DNA of 64,000 nt from BOG-931 sp963761525 (GCA_963761525.1 CAVXHG010000010.1:1-64000), one strand, 5' to 3'; positions 33,638 through 44,840 are shown, counted from the stretch's first letter. Numbers and translations are program-made. Notes: generated from the letters alone by a model not told the origin.

Positions 33638-35759
33638 TGCAACGTATCCCAGCCCGGATCGGGCTGGAATCGTGGCCCGTATTCTTGCGCGAGCCGCTTG
33701 AGCGTGTCGCGAACGTCGGCGATGCCGCGCGCGCGCGCGTAATGCATCGGCCCACCGCGAAAAGGCGCAAAACCAGTAGCGAAAATCATCGCGCCGTCGA
33801 CGATCTCTTCATTGGCGACGATGCCTTCGCGCAGGCAGGTGACGCACACGTCGAGCATCGGCAGAACCATCCGATCGACCATATCGGCTGACGGCTTTTC
33901 GGCTTCTTCTCTTGCCTTCACCGCCTTGCCGTCGCGCCAGACATAAAGGCCCTTGCCGCTCTTTTTGCCGAGCTCGCCCTTCGCCACTTTGTCCTTCAGC
34001 CATTGCGGCGGATCTGGCATGTCGTGATGCAAATTGGCGCGCAGCATTTCGGCAACGTGGAGACAGATGTCGAGACCGACTTCGTCGGCAAGCTCGATCG
34101 GACCCATCGGCATACCAAAATCCTCGGCCGCCTTGTCGATGGTTTCTTTTTTCACGCCAGCATCGAGCATGACCAGCGCCTCGAGCAGATACGGCGTGAG
34201 CGCGCGATTGACCAGGAAGCCCGGCGCGCTTTTAACCGGCGCCGGCAGCCGGTCGATGCGGCCCAGGAAAGCGCGCGCGTCCGCCAACACCTGTTGATCG
34301 ACCTGATCGTGGCTCACCACTTCGACAAGCTGCATCCGCGACACCGGGTTGAAGAAGTGGATGCCGACCAGCCGCTCCGGCCGCGGCAGGCCTTCGCGCA
34401 ATTGCTCGAGCGGAATGCTCGATGTGTTGGTGGCGAGGATCGCATCACGCTTCATGTGCGGCTCGATACCGGCGAAGATCTTGCGCTTGAGATCGAGCAC
34501 TTCCGGCACAGCCTCAATGATGAGGTCGGCGGAAGCGACGCCCTGACCTTCAAATCGGGAACCAGGCGGTCGAGCGCATCGCGCTGACGGCGGCGATTGT
34601 CACGGCCGATGACGGCGTAAAGGTCGCTGGCGCGCTTGATCGCACCGGCGATCGGCTCCGGCTTGGTGTCGCCGAGGCTGACCGTGAAGCCGTGCCACGC
34701 GCACCATGCCGCAATATCGCCGCCCATGGCGCCGGCGCCGATGACATGAACGCGCCGTCCACTCCACTGACCACCGGCAAGATTTTTCAGGTTTTCGCGC
34801 AGGTAGAAAACGCGGACCAGATTTTGCGCCGTGTCGTTGACAAGCAGATTGGCGAACGAGGAAACCTCCGCCTTCTGCATCGCATTCGGCGTCGCCGCCA
34901 TGCTTCACCCAAAGATCGATCAGCGCGTAGGGCGCAGGATAATGCACCTTTGGCGCTTTCTTCGCGGTCTCGCTGCGCATCCGCGAGCCGAGCATCTCGC
35001 GGGCCAGACCGATATTCATCAGCCTATCGAGCAGGCCCTGTTTCGCCGCGACCATCTCGCCGGTGACCGCGGACATCACCGCAGCGCGGACATGGCGCTC
35101 CTGCGTCACGGCATCGACCAAGTGCACGACTGCGCGCCTTGCGTGCCCGCTCGGTTTTGCCGGTCAGCATCATGGTCATGGCCTGCACCGGGTTGATCAG
35201 GCGCGGGAGCCGCACCGTTCCGCCAAGACCCGGATGCAATCCAAGCAGAACTTCCGGGAAGCCGAAGCTCGCGTCATCGGTAGCGATGCGAAAATCGCAA
35301 GCGAGCGCGACTTCAAGTCCGCCGCCAAGGCAATAGCCGTGAATCACGGCGACAGTCGGCAATGGCAGCTTGTCGAGCCGGTCGAGCACCGCATGGCCCT
35401 TTGTGAGCACCGCCTCGATCGGCGCTACGTCGGTAACGCCTGCGAAATTGCGCGATGTCGGCCCCAGCGATGAAACCACTCCGGCTTGGCAGAGCGGATC
35501 ACCAACCCGCGCGGACGGTCCGTTCGACCTTATCGAGCACGGCATCGAGCTCGGTGAGCGTTTCCTCCGACAGGGTATTGGCGCTTGAATCTTTCTTGTC
35601 GAACAGCAGCCAGGCGACACCATCCTGGTCGGTGCGCAGCCGCCAGTTTGCCCACGGGCTCACCTCCTGCGCGACCTCACCCTCGACGAACGGGCCAAGC
35701 TCCATGTCGCGCGGACCGAGAATGGCGAGTGCCGGCTTTGCGGCAAATTTTTTGCTCAT
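33634..35759 (-). pseudogene. FadB/FadJ-type enoyl-CoA hydratase/3-hydroxyacyl-CoA dehydrogenase, frameshifted
   Basis: The bifunctional beta-oxidation enzyme of about 700 residues, in pieces. The N-terminal crotonase domain begins MSKKFAAKPALAILGPRDME and holds the oxyanion-hole region VIHGYCLGGGLEVALACDFR and ASFGFPEVLLGLHPGLGGTV. The dehydrogenase part has ILATNTSSIPLEQLREGLPR, RLVGIHFFNPVSRMQLVEVV and KSAPGFLVNRALTPYLLEAL. At least six shifts lie between 34450 and 35540, including the dinucleotide-binding loop region. The C-terminal 291 residues are intact. The ATG overlaps the thiolase stop. Function depends on whether the shifts are errors. Confidence 0.75.
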
Positions 35760-37050
35760 GCCGCCCTCACATCGTTTCGATCAGCATGGCACCGCCCTGC
35801 CCGCCGCCGATACATTCGGTGGCGATGCCGCGCTTGTGGCCGAGCCGTTTCATGGCATTGACGAGATGCAGCACGATGCGGTTGCCGCTGGCGCCGACCG
35901 GATGGCCGACGCCAATGGCGCCGCCGTCGACATTGAGCCGGTCGCGCGGGATCGTCCCTGCGGCGCCTCGGAAGCCCGAGCGCATCGCGGCAGAACTCAT
36001 CGTCCTTCCACGCCGCAAGGCAACCGAGCACCTGCGCCGCAAATGCCTCGTTGAGTTCCCACAATTCGATGTCGCCCAAACGCAAGATTGTGCCGCTTCA
36101 GGATCGCGGTCGAACAATAAACCGGGCCGAGGCCCATCACCGACGGATCGAGCGCCGACCATTCGCTGTCGACGATCACCGCTTTCGGCGTGAGCTTGTG
36201 CTCCTTCACGGCATCCTCCGACGCCAGAATGACCCACGAGGCGCCGTCGGTGATCTGCGACGAATTGCCCGGCGTTACCTTGCCCCACGGCCGCTCGAAC
36301 GCGGGCTTCAGTTTGGCGAGGGTGTCGGCGCTGGTGTCCGGCCGCACACCGTCGTCATAATCGAACGACGTTACCGTCGCGCGCGAAAGCCGGCTCGACC
36401 TCGCCCGCGAACCAGCCATTCTTTTGCGCCGTCGGCAAGACGCTGCTGACTCTCGGCGGCATATTCGTCGGCTTGCCGCCGCGTGACATGAAACATATGG
36501 CCGACGAGCTCGGCGGTCTGGCCCATATTAAGCTCGGTAATCGGGTCGGTCAGTCCGCGCTCAAGGCCGATGACCGGCGCGAAGAACGACGGGCGCAGCG
36601 CGAGGAAGGCTTCAAGCTTGGCGCCGATGCTCCGCGCCGCAAACAGCTTGCCGTACCAGGCGACTGCGCTGATTGCTGAACACCAGCGGCGCATGGCTCA
36701 ACGATTCCGTGCCACCGGCCAGGATCAAATCGGCGGTGCCTTCTGGATGTAGCGATAGGCCGTATCGATCGACTGCATCCCGGAGCCACAATTGATCTGC
36801 ACCGTGAACGCCGTCATCGCCTCGCCCATGCCGAGACGCAGCGCGGCAACGCGCGCCGGGTTCATCTCGTCGGCAATGACATTGACGCAGCCGAGGATGA
36901 CCTGATCGAAGGCATCCGGCGCAAATGGCTGGCGCAACAGGAGCGGCCGTCCGCACTGCACGGCAAGATCGACCGGCGTGAACGGACCGGGCTTGCCGCG
37001 CGCCTTGATGAACGGCGTACGGCTGCCGTCGATAATGTAAACCGGACGGC
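35756..37050 (-). pseudogene. Acetyl-CoA C-acyltransferase (thiolase), frameshifted
   Basis: A FadA/FadI-type thiolase that cleaves 3-ketoacyl-CoA. The pieces in order are VYIIDGSRTPFIKARGKPGP, QINCGSGMQSIDTAYRYIQK with the acyl-accepting cysteine, GKVTPGNSSQITDGASWVIL, ELWELNEAFAAQVLG with the catalytic His-region NEAF, the GHPVGASGNRI loop and the ECIGGGQGGAM end. At least five single-base shifts interrupt it. No clean start codon is visible near 37050, so the N-terminus is approximate. It lies between the acyl-CoA dehydrogenase and the hydratase/dehydrogenase genes. Confidence 0.72.
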
Positions 37051-37053
37051 GTC

Positions 37054-39420
37054 CTACTCCGCTGCTTCCGGCGGCGGCAGGATCGGAGCGGTTGCGGTGG
37101 CGCCAATTCCAGCGCCGGCGTAGCCGGGCCAATTGCGGCGCCGGTTGAGATGTCGCTTGTAATGACGCTCTCCTTGTTGGCTCTGCCCCGGGACGTCAAC
37201 TCTTCCGGCGCGAAATCGTTGACCGCGATCGCCGCGGCGACCGCCTCGGCCGCAGCTTTCAATTGCACCGCCTCGTCGGCATTGATCGTGCGCTGCTTCA
37301 CCGCCTGATCGACATCGCGCACATGCACGATATTCATCCGGTCCCGGATCGGCTGGGCCGCGGCGACGAGCGCGAAGGCACGCTCCACCGGGCAACACCG
37401 TTGCCGGTCTCGCTTTCGGCGGATGATAGAGATCGACGGTCAGGCGGTCGCGCGCCACGCTCGGATGGGTGATGAGATCGGCGCAACGGTCGGTGATGCG
37501 GTCGGACGGCCCCCGGCGGCGCGGTCCGAGCGGCTGGATGAGAAAACGCAGCAACCACGCAACCGGACGGATCGGGAAATTGGCGAGGATTTCGTCAAAG
37601 CGCGTCTCGATGATGGCGAAGCCGCCTCCATGCACCATGCGAGCAGCGGCGAAATCGTCCTGCTGGCGGCCCTCGTCGTTCCAGCGCTTAAGCGCGGCGC
37701 CGACAGATAAAGTTCCGACAGAATATCGCCGAACCGCGCCGACATCATTTCCTTGCGCTTGAGAGCGCCGCCGAGCGTCAGCAGCGCCATGTCGACGGCA
37801 AATGCGAACGCCGCGGCGTAACGACCAAGCTGACGATAGAATCTGCGTCGCAGCGCCGGCATCTGGCGCGCAGGCGCAAGCAATCCGCCGGTCCAGGCGC
37901 GGCCCCATGCGCGGAACAGCGTTGGCGATGCTGTGGCCGACATGGGCCCAGAACACCTTGTCGAAGGCGTCGAGGCCCTTGTGCTGATCGGCGTCGTCCA
38001 GCGCCTGCATCTCCTTGAGCAGATACGGATGGCAGCGGATCGCGCCCTGGCCGAACTGGATCAGGCTTGCGGGTGACGATATTGGCGCCTTCCACCGTGA
38101 TGCCGACCGGTACGCCGCGATAAAGGCTGCCGAGATAATTCTGCGGACCTTCAATGATGGCCTTGCCGCCGTGCACGTCCATGGCATCGTCAATCGCGAC
38201 CCGCATGCCGATCGGTCGCCTGCGACTTCATGATGGCCGTAACCACCGCCGGGTGATGGCCGTCATCGAGCGCGGCGCAGGTCATCCGTCGCGCGGCGTC
38301 GAGCAGATAGGCGGTCGCCGGCGATGCGGCCGAGCCGCTCCTGGATGGCTTCGAACTTCGCGATCGGAACGTGGAACTGCTCGCGGATGCGCGCATAGGC
38401 GCCGGTGATGTGCGCGCAGAACGCCGCGCCTGCGGCCGACAGCGACGGCAGCGAGATGCCGCGGCCGGCGGCCAGCGCGCTCATCAGCATCTTCCAGCCC
38501 TTGCCGAGCCTGGTCAACGCCGCCGATGACATAGTCCATCGGGATAAAGACGTCATGGCCCCAGTTCGGGCCGTTCTGGAACACATGCATCGCCGGCAGA
38601 TGACGACGGCCGATGCTGACGCCCGGCAAGATGGGTCGGCACCAGCGCCACGGTGATGCCGAGGTCCTCGCGGTCTGCCGACCAGATGATCGGGATCGTG
38701 CAGCTTGAAGGCAAGACCGAGCACGGTCGCGACCGGGCCGAGCGTGATGTAGCGCTTGTGCCAGTTGAGCCGGAGGCCGAGCACCTCGCTGGCCCTCGAA
38801 TGTGCCGCTGCAGACGATGCCGCTGTCGATCATCGAGGCGGCGTCGGAGCCGGCTTCCGGGCTGGTCAGTCCGAAGCAGGGAATCTCATCGCCGTCGGCA
38901 AGCCGCGGCAGCCAGTAATCGCTGCTGCTCCTTGGTGCCGAAGTGCATCAGCAGTTCGCCGGGCCCGAGCGAGTTCGGCACCATCGCGGTGCACGGCGGC
39001 GGCAGTCGAGCGCGACGAAAGTTTGCGCACCACTTCCGAATGCGCGTAGGCGGAAAAGCCGAGGCCGCCATATTGCCTTCGGGATGATCATCCCGAAGAA
39101 TTTCTTGCGCTTTGAGGAAGTCCCACACCTCGGGCGGCAGATCGCGCCATTCCCAGTTGATCTTCCAGTCGTCGAGCATGGCGCAAAGTTCTTCGACCGG
39201 GCCGGCGAGAAAAGCCTGCTCCTCCTGCGGAGAGCTTCGCCGGCGCAATAGCCAGAAGCTTTTTCCAGTCCGGATTGCCGGTGAACAGATCGGCATCCCA
39301 CCAGACGTCGCCGGCCTCGATGGCCTCGCGCTCGGTGTCGGACAGTTTCGGCAGCGCATGCTGCGCCAAACGGAAGATCGGCTTGGTGATCCAATCCCGC
39401 CGGAACGACGAAAACGACAT
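37054..39420 (-). pseudogene. Long-type acyl-CoA dehydrogenase (FadE-like), heavily frameshifted
   Basis: A large acyl-CoA dehydrogenase of the FadE type (about 780 residues), the first step of beta-oxidation. It starts MSFSSFRRDWITKPIFRLAQ and continues DTEREAIEAGDVWWDADLFT and CAMLDDWKINWEWRDLPPEV. Later pieces are SGIVCSGTFEGQ, GHDVFIPMDYVIGGVDQARQ, AHITGAYARIREQFHVPIAK and GVPVGITVEGANI. More than ten shifts lie between 37380 and 39250, so no frame exceeds about 150 correct residues. It is the promoter-proximal gene of the operon. The shift density is the highest in the window. Confidence 0.7.
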
Positions 39421-39605
39421 CGGCTATCCCCGGGCTTGCGGGTGGCGGCAATAGCCTCCCGCGGTTAGCTGATTTGCAGCAAGACTATAGGTTCTGCGCC
39501 ACGAGATGTTACAATTTCCGGCGCTGGCCGGGCTATCCCTTACATAGTAATGGGGCGGGGTATTCTGCCAGCGGGGGCGGCGCGCTGCGGGCAGAGAAAT
39601 CGCTG

Positions 39606-40316
39606 ATGTTCGATAAAACCGAAGCCTATATCGCCGGCAAAATCATACATTACTTGTCCGAGCCGACAGCACGCTATGCGCCGTTTTTCGCGCCCGATCC
39701 TCAAGTTTTCCGCAGTGCACTCAAGCCTGGCGACATTCTCCTGATCGAAGGCAACAGCCGGGTCGCGGCGGTCATCAAATTCCTTACCCAGAGCACCTGG
39801 TCGCACGCTGCGCTTTATCTCGGGGAGCGGCCGGGTGACGTTGCGCCGAATGGCGAGCCAAATGTTCTGCTCGAAGCCGAGGCGGATACTGGTGTCGCCA
39901 CCTCGCCCCTATCGAAATACTACAATTTTCATACCCGTATTTGCCGGCCGGTCGGACTCGATGCCGCTGCAACGCAGCAAGTGATTGACTACGCGACAGC
40001 TCGGATTGGCAAGCAATACAATTCCAAACGCATCCTCGATTTGCTGCGCTATATGTTTCCCTACCCGCCGGTGCCGGTTTGGTTTCGCCGCCGCATGCTG
40101 TCGATCGGCGCCGGCGATCCGACCCGGGCGATCTGCTCGACCTTGATCGCGGAGGCCTTTGCCTCGATCCACTATCCGATCCTGCCGGAACGCGTCTCGA
40201 TCGACGGCAAGACTTATGGCGTCGCGCCCTATGTGCAGAGCGAATTCGACCACATCCGCAAGCACGGCCTCTACACGCCGCGCGATTTCGACACGTCGCC
40301 GTTTTTCAAATCATAA
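39606..40316 (+). CDS. YiiX-like permuted papain-fold protein
   Basis: A 236-residue protein of the YiiX/YaeF group (permuted NlpC/P60-like cysteine hydrolases). The expected His is in FLTQSTWSHAALYLGERPGD and the Cys in DPTRAICSTLIAEAFASIHY, with LKPGDILLIEGNSRVAAVI ahead of them. Members are thought to cleave amide or ester links of lipids or peptides at the membrane. No signal peptide is visible. I chose the ATG at 39606; upstream in-frame sequence looks non-coding. It is divergent from the fad operon. Confidence 0.75.
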   Translation: MFDKTEAYIAGKIIHYLSEPTARYAPFFAPDPQVFRSALKPGDILLIEGNSRVAAVIKFLTQSTWSHAALYLGERPGDVAPNGEPNVLLEAEADTGVATSPLSKYYNFHTRICRPVGLDAAATQQVIDYATARIGKQYNSKRILDLLRYMFPYPPVPVWFRRRMLSIGAGDPTRAICSTLIAEAFASIHYPILPERVSIDGKTYGVAPYVQSEFDHIRKHGLYTPRDFDTSPFFKS

Positions 40317-40501
40317 AGCCGACGATCGCCGCCGGCTTCGACTACCACACTGTGCAATGGACGCCGCCGGGTCTTTCAAACGCTCCTGAACTCGACCCAG
40401 ATAATCTTCCGGCGGAATAGAACAGCTACAGAGGGCGATACCTCAAGGCGGCTATTGCGCACGCGGCGGACACGAAAATTGGTGGGCGGACTATCCCACG
40501 T
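40317..40501. other. Non-coding gap of 185 bp
   Basis: I see no gene, repeat or clear terminator between the two convergent genes. Confidence 0.3.
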
Positions 40502-40858
40502 CTACTTTTTGCTGCTGGGCTCGGGCTTCGTTTTCATCTGCGCGAGTTCGCCGTTCAGCTTTTCCACGGTTGCCTTGAGCGTGGCGATTTCGGCCTGCGC
40601 GGCACTCAAATCGCGATCGGTGGCGGCTAGCTTGTCCTGGGTATCGTGAGCAAGCTTGTTCAGGGTCTGCTGAAGAAATTCGACATTAGCTTGCAAGCAG
40701 CTGGTGCGGCGGTCCATCTGCTTTTCAGCGGTGCAGACTTCCAACCCACGAATGTCCTGGGCCGACGCCATCGCGGCGGCAAGCAATACGCCGCCAAGGC
40801 ATAACAACAGCGCGACGATGATCCCGTGAGGCCAAATCTGCCGCGGCTTGTGCTTCAT
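40502..40858 (-). CDS. Exported coiled-coil protein
   Basis: A 118-residue protein with an N-terminal hydrophobic helix and signal-like cleavage (AAAMASAQD, near residue 34). Two cysteines follow (EVCTAEKQ and RTSCLQAN). The C-terminal half is a coiled coil, ATDRDLSAAQAEIATLKATV then EKLNGELAQM, with regular heptads. It is 10 bp from the thioesterase gene on the same strand. I do not recognise a family; an envelope structural role is possible. Confidence 0.65.
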   Translation of the reverse strand: MKHKPRQIWPHGIIVALLLCLGGVLLAAAMASAQDIRGLEVCTAEKQMDRRTSCLQANVEFLQQTLNKLAHDTQDKLAATDRDLSAAQAEIATLKATVEKLNGELAQMKTKPEPSSKK

Positions 40859-40868
40859 GATTTTGAAA

Positions 40869-41270
40869 CTACGACGCCGTAATCGCCTGCGGTTTGCCGT
40901 CAGCGTCGACGCGTACGTAAGTAAACAGGCCTTCCGTCACCTTGATCGGCGTTTGGCCGGTGCCGCGCCGCGCCCAGCTCTGGATCCTGATCGTGATCGA
41001 GGTCTTTCCGATCTTCTCGACGTCGCCATAGCACGAAACTTCATCTCCGACACAAACCGGGCGATGAAACGCCATTGCCGTGATCGCAACCGTGACAACG
41101 CGTCCACCGGCTTGGCGCACCGCAACCGTCGCGCCAGCAAGGTCCATCTGGCACAACAGCCAACCGCCAAAAATGTCGCCGTGTGGATTGGTGTCCGCCG
41201 GCATCGCGATGGTGCGGATTGCCGGATCGGTATCCGGCGGTGTTTCAGTCGTGTCTGTGGTTTCGGGCAT
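40869..41270 (-). CDS. YciA-like acyl-CoA thioesterase
   Basis: A 133-residue hotdog-fold thioesterase. The family pattern is RTIAMPADTNPHGDIFGGWL with the catalytic Asp region, then LAGATVAVRQAGGRVVTVAI, MAFHRPVCVGDEVSCYG and a final EGLFTYVRVDADGKP. It hydrolyses acyl-CoA in the cytoplasm. I chose the ATG at 41268-41270, because upstream in-frame residues are arginine-rich and unlike the family. It is divergent from the MFS gene at 41414. Confidence 0.85.
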   Translation of the reverse strand: MPETTDTTETPPDTDPAIRTIAMPADTNPHGDIFGGWLLCQMDLAGATVAVRQAGGRVVTVAITAMAFHRPVCVGDEVSCYGDVEKIGKTSITIRIQSWARRGTGQTPIKVTEGLFTYVRVDADGKPQAITAS

Positions 41271-41413
41271 GGCGGTCACCGGGAGCCGGCGCTTGGGCAC
41301 AGTGACGCATGGACGGGAGCCAAAGTCCATATCAAGCTGGACCAAATGGCGCGGCGGTCGGGAAACGGTCCGTAAACGCGCCAGAGAAAACAGTACAAGC
41401 CGGGAGAAGCGCC

Positions 41414-42727
41414 GTGTCACAGGACAGTGGTCGAGCGTCTGCGCAACCGATTCATTGGGCGACAACTGCAATCGTTTTTTTCGCGGGCAGTGTGCTGCTG
41501 TGGGCCGATCGTACCAACTTCAGTGTCGCCGCGGCGGCTTGGGCCAAAGAGTATGGATGGACGCCCTCCACCATCGGTCTGATGCTTAGCGCATTCTCCC
41601 TCGGCTACCTGATCCTGCAACCGGTCGGCGGCTGGATCGCGGACAAGGCGGGCCCCAGGCGCACGCTGGCTGGTTCTATGGCGCTGTGGTCGGTCGCAGT
41701 AATCCTGACGCCCTTGGCGCCTTCGGTACTGTGGCTTACCGCAACATTTCGGGTGCTGCTGGGTGCGTTCGAAGGACCCTACATTCCGGCGAGCGTCGCC
41801 GCGGTCGCACGCGCAATACCGTCAATCGCACGGCGGGGCAGATTCGCCGCCTTCGTGCAATCGGGTGCGCAGCTCGGGCCCGCCGCCGGGGTTTTCTTCG
41901 CCAGCGTTATCCTGAGCACCACCGGCTCCGCAACGTGGATTTTTTTCATCTTCGGGGCCGTAGGCATTGTCGGAGCAGCTTGCTGGTGGATTTACGCCAG
42001 AAACTTCGGCGATCCAGCGCCGACCGGAATTTACGCCGGCACTACCGAGGCCAAGGAGCGCGCCGCGCAGGCACCGGTGCCAAACCGTCTGCTGGTCACA
42101 AGCCCTGCATTGTGGCCGTTCTACATCGGTTACTTTGCACTGCCTTATTGCCAATACATTTTCCTGGGCTGGCTGCCGCAATATTTAAGCCACTACCGCG
42201 GCATCCCGCTGATCCAGGCGAGCGCACTCAGTGCACTGCCTTTCTTGGTTGCATTCCTCGGTGCCAACTTTTCCGGCTGGGCTATGGATTGGCTCGCAGC
42301 CGCGGGCTGGACCGCTGGCGGGTTTCACCGCAAGCTTTTTGTCGGAATTGGTGCGGTGACCTATGCCGTAACCACGCTGATTGCGGCGAACACCGCTTCC
42401 AATACACTCGCAATCATCATGATCATTATCGCCAATGCCGGCTTGGCGTTCTACGTGACCCCGTACTGGACCACGTGCACAGACATCGCGCCAAACCAGA
42501 CCGGCACTCTGGGCGGGGTGATGAACTTCTTTGGGATCATCGGGGCTACGATTTCGCCCTACCTCAGCGGCGTGATTGCCCAGGCAACGGGCGCTTTCGT
42601 GGCTCCACTCGTACTCGCCGTGTGCGTCATGCTGGTAGCGGCAACGACGATGATTCTGTTCTTCCGCTACAAGCCATTAAACGAACTCGTCGCGGAACCA
42701 CCAATCGTCTTCAAGGCCACGGCCTGA
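41414..42727 (+). CDS. MFS transporter, anion:cation symporter type
   Basis: A 437-residue carrier with about 12 helices. The segment WADRTNFSVAAAAWAKEYGW and the loop GGWIADKAGPRRTLAGSMAL are typical of the ACS family (organic acid and sugar-acid importers). The GTG at 41414 is seven bases after GGGAG and is the preferred start; an in-frame ATG at 41309 is possible. Four Bug-type receptor genes lie on the opposite strand just downstream, which hints at shared use of organic acids. The substrate is not known. Confidence 0.82.
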   Translation: MSQDSGRASAQPIHWATTAIVFFAGSVLLWADRTNFSVAAAAWAKEYGWTPSTIGLMLSAFSLGYLILQPVGGWIADKAGPRRTLAGSMALWSVAVILTPLAPSVLWLTATFRVLLGAFEGPYIPASVAAVARAIPSIARRGRFAAFVQSGAQLGPAAGVFFASVILSTTGSATWIFFIFGAVGIVGAACWWIYARNFGDPAPTGIYAGTTEAKERAAQAPVPNRLLVTSPALWPFYIGYFALPYCQYIFLGWLPQYLSHYRGIPLIQASALSALPFLVAFLGANFSGWAMDWLAAAGWTAGGFHRKLFVGIGAVTYAVTTLIAANTASNTLAIIMIIIANAGLAFYVTPYWTTCTDIAPNQTGTLGGVMNFFGIIGATISPYLSGVIAQATGAFVAPLVLAVCVMLVAATTMILFFRYKPLNELVAEPPIVFKATA

Positions 42728-42832
42728 GTGGATCACGGGTCGACTACCCGGCGTGGCCGCGGTGACGGCAGTCACGCCATTTTGGCTCGGCGCTTTCAAA
42801 GATCAATCGGCCTTCCCTGCGCCGAAATTCCA

Positions 42833-42850
42833 TTTGATCCTCCGATCAAA
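42833..42850. terminator. Hairpin between convergent MFS and Bug genes
   Basis: A 7-bp stem TTTGATC / GATCAAA with a 4-base loop, followed on the plus strand by CTTTTC. It could end either transcript, but the stem is AT-rich and the T run is short. Confidence 0.35.
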
Positions 42851-42854
42851 CTTT

Positions 42855-43837
42855 TCAGGCCGGTTTGATGTCCGCGAACTTGATGACTTTCGCCCACTTC
42901 TCGATATCGGCGATGATGAATTTGCCGAACGCCGCCGGTGTCATCGGCATCGGTATGCCGCCAAGATCGGCGAGCTTGGACTTGAATGCCGGGTCAGCGA
43001 GATCGGCCATCGCCGCCTCATTGATTGCTTCGACGATCTGCGCCGGAACGCCTTTCGGCACCATGAGGCCATGCCAACCGCTCGCGTCGTACCCGGGCAA
43101 TGTCTCGGCAACGGTCGGGATCTCGGGCAGGATTGCGAGCCGTTCCGGTGTGCCGACGGCCAAGGACCGCAGCGATGACCGGATTTGATGTAACCGATCG
43201 AAGCCGGAATCGGCGAGAACATCATTTGTATCTGGCCTGCAATCAGATCGGCATAGGGATTACCCGTGTACGGCACATGAACCAGCTTCACGCCTGCCAT
43301 CATCTGGAATAGCTCGCCGGCGACGTGGGGCCCGGAGCCTATGCCGTTCGATGCCATGTTGATCTTGCCTGGATTAGCTTTGGCATAGGCGATGAATTCC
43401 GGCAGGGTTTTGGCCGGCAACGAAGGAGTGATCTCCAGCACGTAGGGCACCAGGTCGATGCTTGCGACCGGAATGAGATCGGTCGCCAGATTGAAATTCA
43501 GATTTTTGTAAAGCGTCGCATTGACGGTGTTGGCCGAACTCGCCAGCAGCAACGTGTAGCCATCGGGCGTAGCGCGGGAGACATCCTCGGCGGCAAGATT
43601 GGTTGCGGCGCCGGGGCGATTCTCCACGACAAATTGCTGACCGAGTTGCTGGGAGAGCTGCTGCGCCATCAGCCGCGCGATAATGTCGGACGCACTGCCG
43701 GCGGCATAGCCGACCAGCACATGGACCGGCCGCGACGGGTACGATTGCGCCACCGCCATCGAGCTCCCAGCTTGAAGCACGGCAGCACCGGCTGTTGCAC
43801 GCAGGAACCCGCGGCGGGAAAAATTCACTGATTTCAA
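42855..43837 (-). CDS. Bug-type tripartite tricarboxylate receptor 1, one frameshift
   Basis: A periplasmic receptor of the Bug/TctC family. The signal is MKSVNFSRRGFLRATAGAAV. Family marks are SYPSRPVHVLVGYAAGSASD, ENRPGAATNLAAEDVSRATP, DGYTLLLASSANTVNATLYK and VAGELFQMMAGVKLVHVPY. The frame breaks once near 43175, after which LRSLAVGTPERLAILPEIPT, VAETLPGYDASGWHGLMVPK and EKWAKVIKFADIK continue. The start may be TTG 43837 (overlapping the previous stop) or GTG at codon 4. It is the last of four tandem paralogues. Confidence 0.82.
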
Positions 43838-44811
43838 TCCATTTTAATGTCGGCGAACTTGATGACTTTGGCCCATTTCTCGTTTTCGAGGTCGATTAGT
43901 TTGCTGTATTCCGCCGGCGACATCTTGGTCGGCACGTTGCCCAATTCGATGAAGTGCGATTTCACCTTGTCATCGTCCAGACCGGCGTTGATCGCCTGGT
44001 TGAGCTTGCCAATGATCTCCGGCGGCGTCCCGGCCGGCGCGCCGAATCCGAGCCAGCCATCGACCTCATAACCCGGCACCGCCTCGCCGACCGTCGGAAT
44101 GGTCGGCATGGAATCCAGCCGCGAAGCTGTCGTCACCGCGAGCGCGCGAAGCCTCCCCGACTGGACCTGGCCGATCGCCGATATGATCGGATCGAACATG
44201 AGTTGCGCGCGGCCGGCGATGAGATCGGTCTGCGCTTCCACTTCGCCGTGGCCAGGGATGTGAACCATATCGACGCCCGCCATCATCTTGAACAATTCAC
44301 CGGACGTGTGCGACAGGCTTCCCGTGCCATTCGAGGTGAAGTTGACTTTACCTGGATTGGCTTTGGCGTAGGTAATCAGCTCAGGAATTGTCTTTGGCGG
44401 AAAGTCGGGGTTGGACACCACGATGAATGGCGTGGCGCCGAGCGATCCGACTGGAATGATGTCGCGCAGAAAATTGAAGCTCAGGTGTTGGTGCAAGAGG
44501 CCGCTGATCATGTTCGGCGTCGCGATCACCAAAAGCGTGTAGCCGTCGGGATTGGCGCGCACCACGGTCTCGGTCGAGATATTGGTCCCGGCACCGGGCC
44601 GGTTATCGGTGACGAATTGCTGACCGAGACTGCGCGACAGCCAGTCCGCCATGATACGAGCAGCGACATCGGGAGCACCGCCTGCCGTATAGCCGACGAC
44701 AAGGTGCACCGGCCGCGATGGATAAGTATCGGCTTCGGCAATTTGCGGAAGCGCAGGAAGCGCGGCGGCGCCTGCAGCAAGGCGCAGAAAATCCCGGCGT
44801 GGCAATTGCAT
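43834..44811 (-). CDS. Bug-type tripartite tricarboxylate receptor 2
   Basis: A 325-residue receptor of the same family, intact. The ATG at 44809-44811 follows AGGAAACGG and leads into MQLPRRDFLRLAAGAAALPA. Marks are TYPSRPVHLVVGYTAGGAPD, PGAGTNISTETVVRANPDGY, SLSHTSGELFKMMAGVDMVH and PGYEVDGWLGFGAPAGTPPE. These receptors bind carboxylates, aromatic acids or amino acids with a characteristic pair of Asp-containing loops. No TctA or TctB membrane genes are nearby. Confidence 0.9.
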   Translation of the reverse strand: MQLPRRDFLRLAAGAAALPALPQIAEADTYPSRPVHLVVGYTAGGAPDVAARIMADWLSRSLGQQFVTDNRPGAGTNISTETVVRANPDGYTLLVIATPNMISGLLHQHLSFNFLRDIIPVGSLGATPFIVVSNPDFPPKTIPELITYAKANPGKVNFTSNGTGSLSHTSGELFKMMAGVDMVHIPGHGEVEAQTDLIAGRAQLMFDPIISAIGQVQSGRLRALAVTTASRLDSMPTIPTVGEAVPGYEVDGWLGFGAPAGTPPEIIGKLNQAINAGLDDDKVKSHFIELGNVPTKMSPAEYSKLIDLENEKWAKVIKFADIKMD

Positions 44812-44840
44812 CCGTTTCCTCCCATATCGGCGGTTTATTT

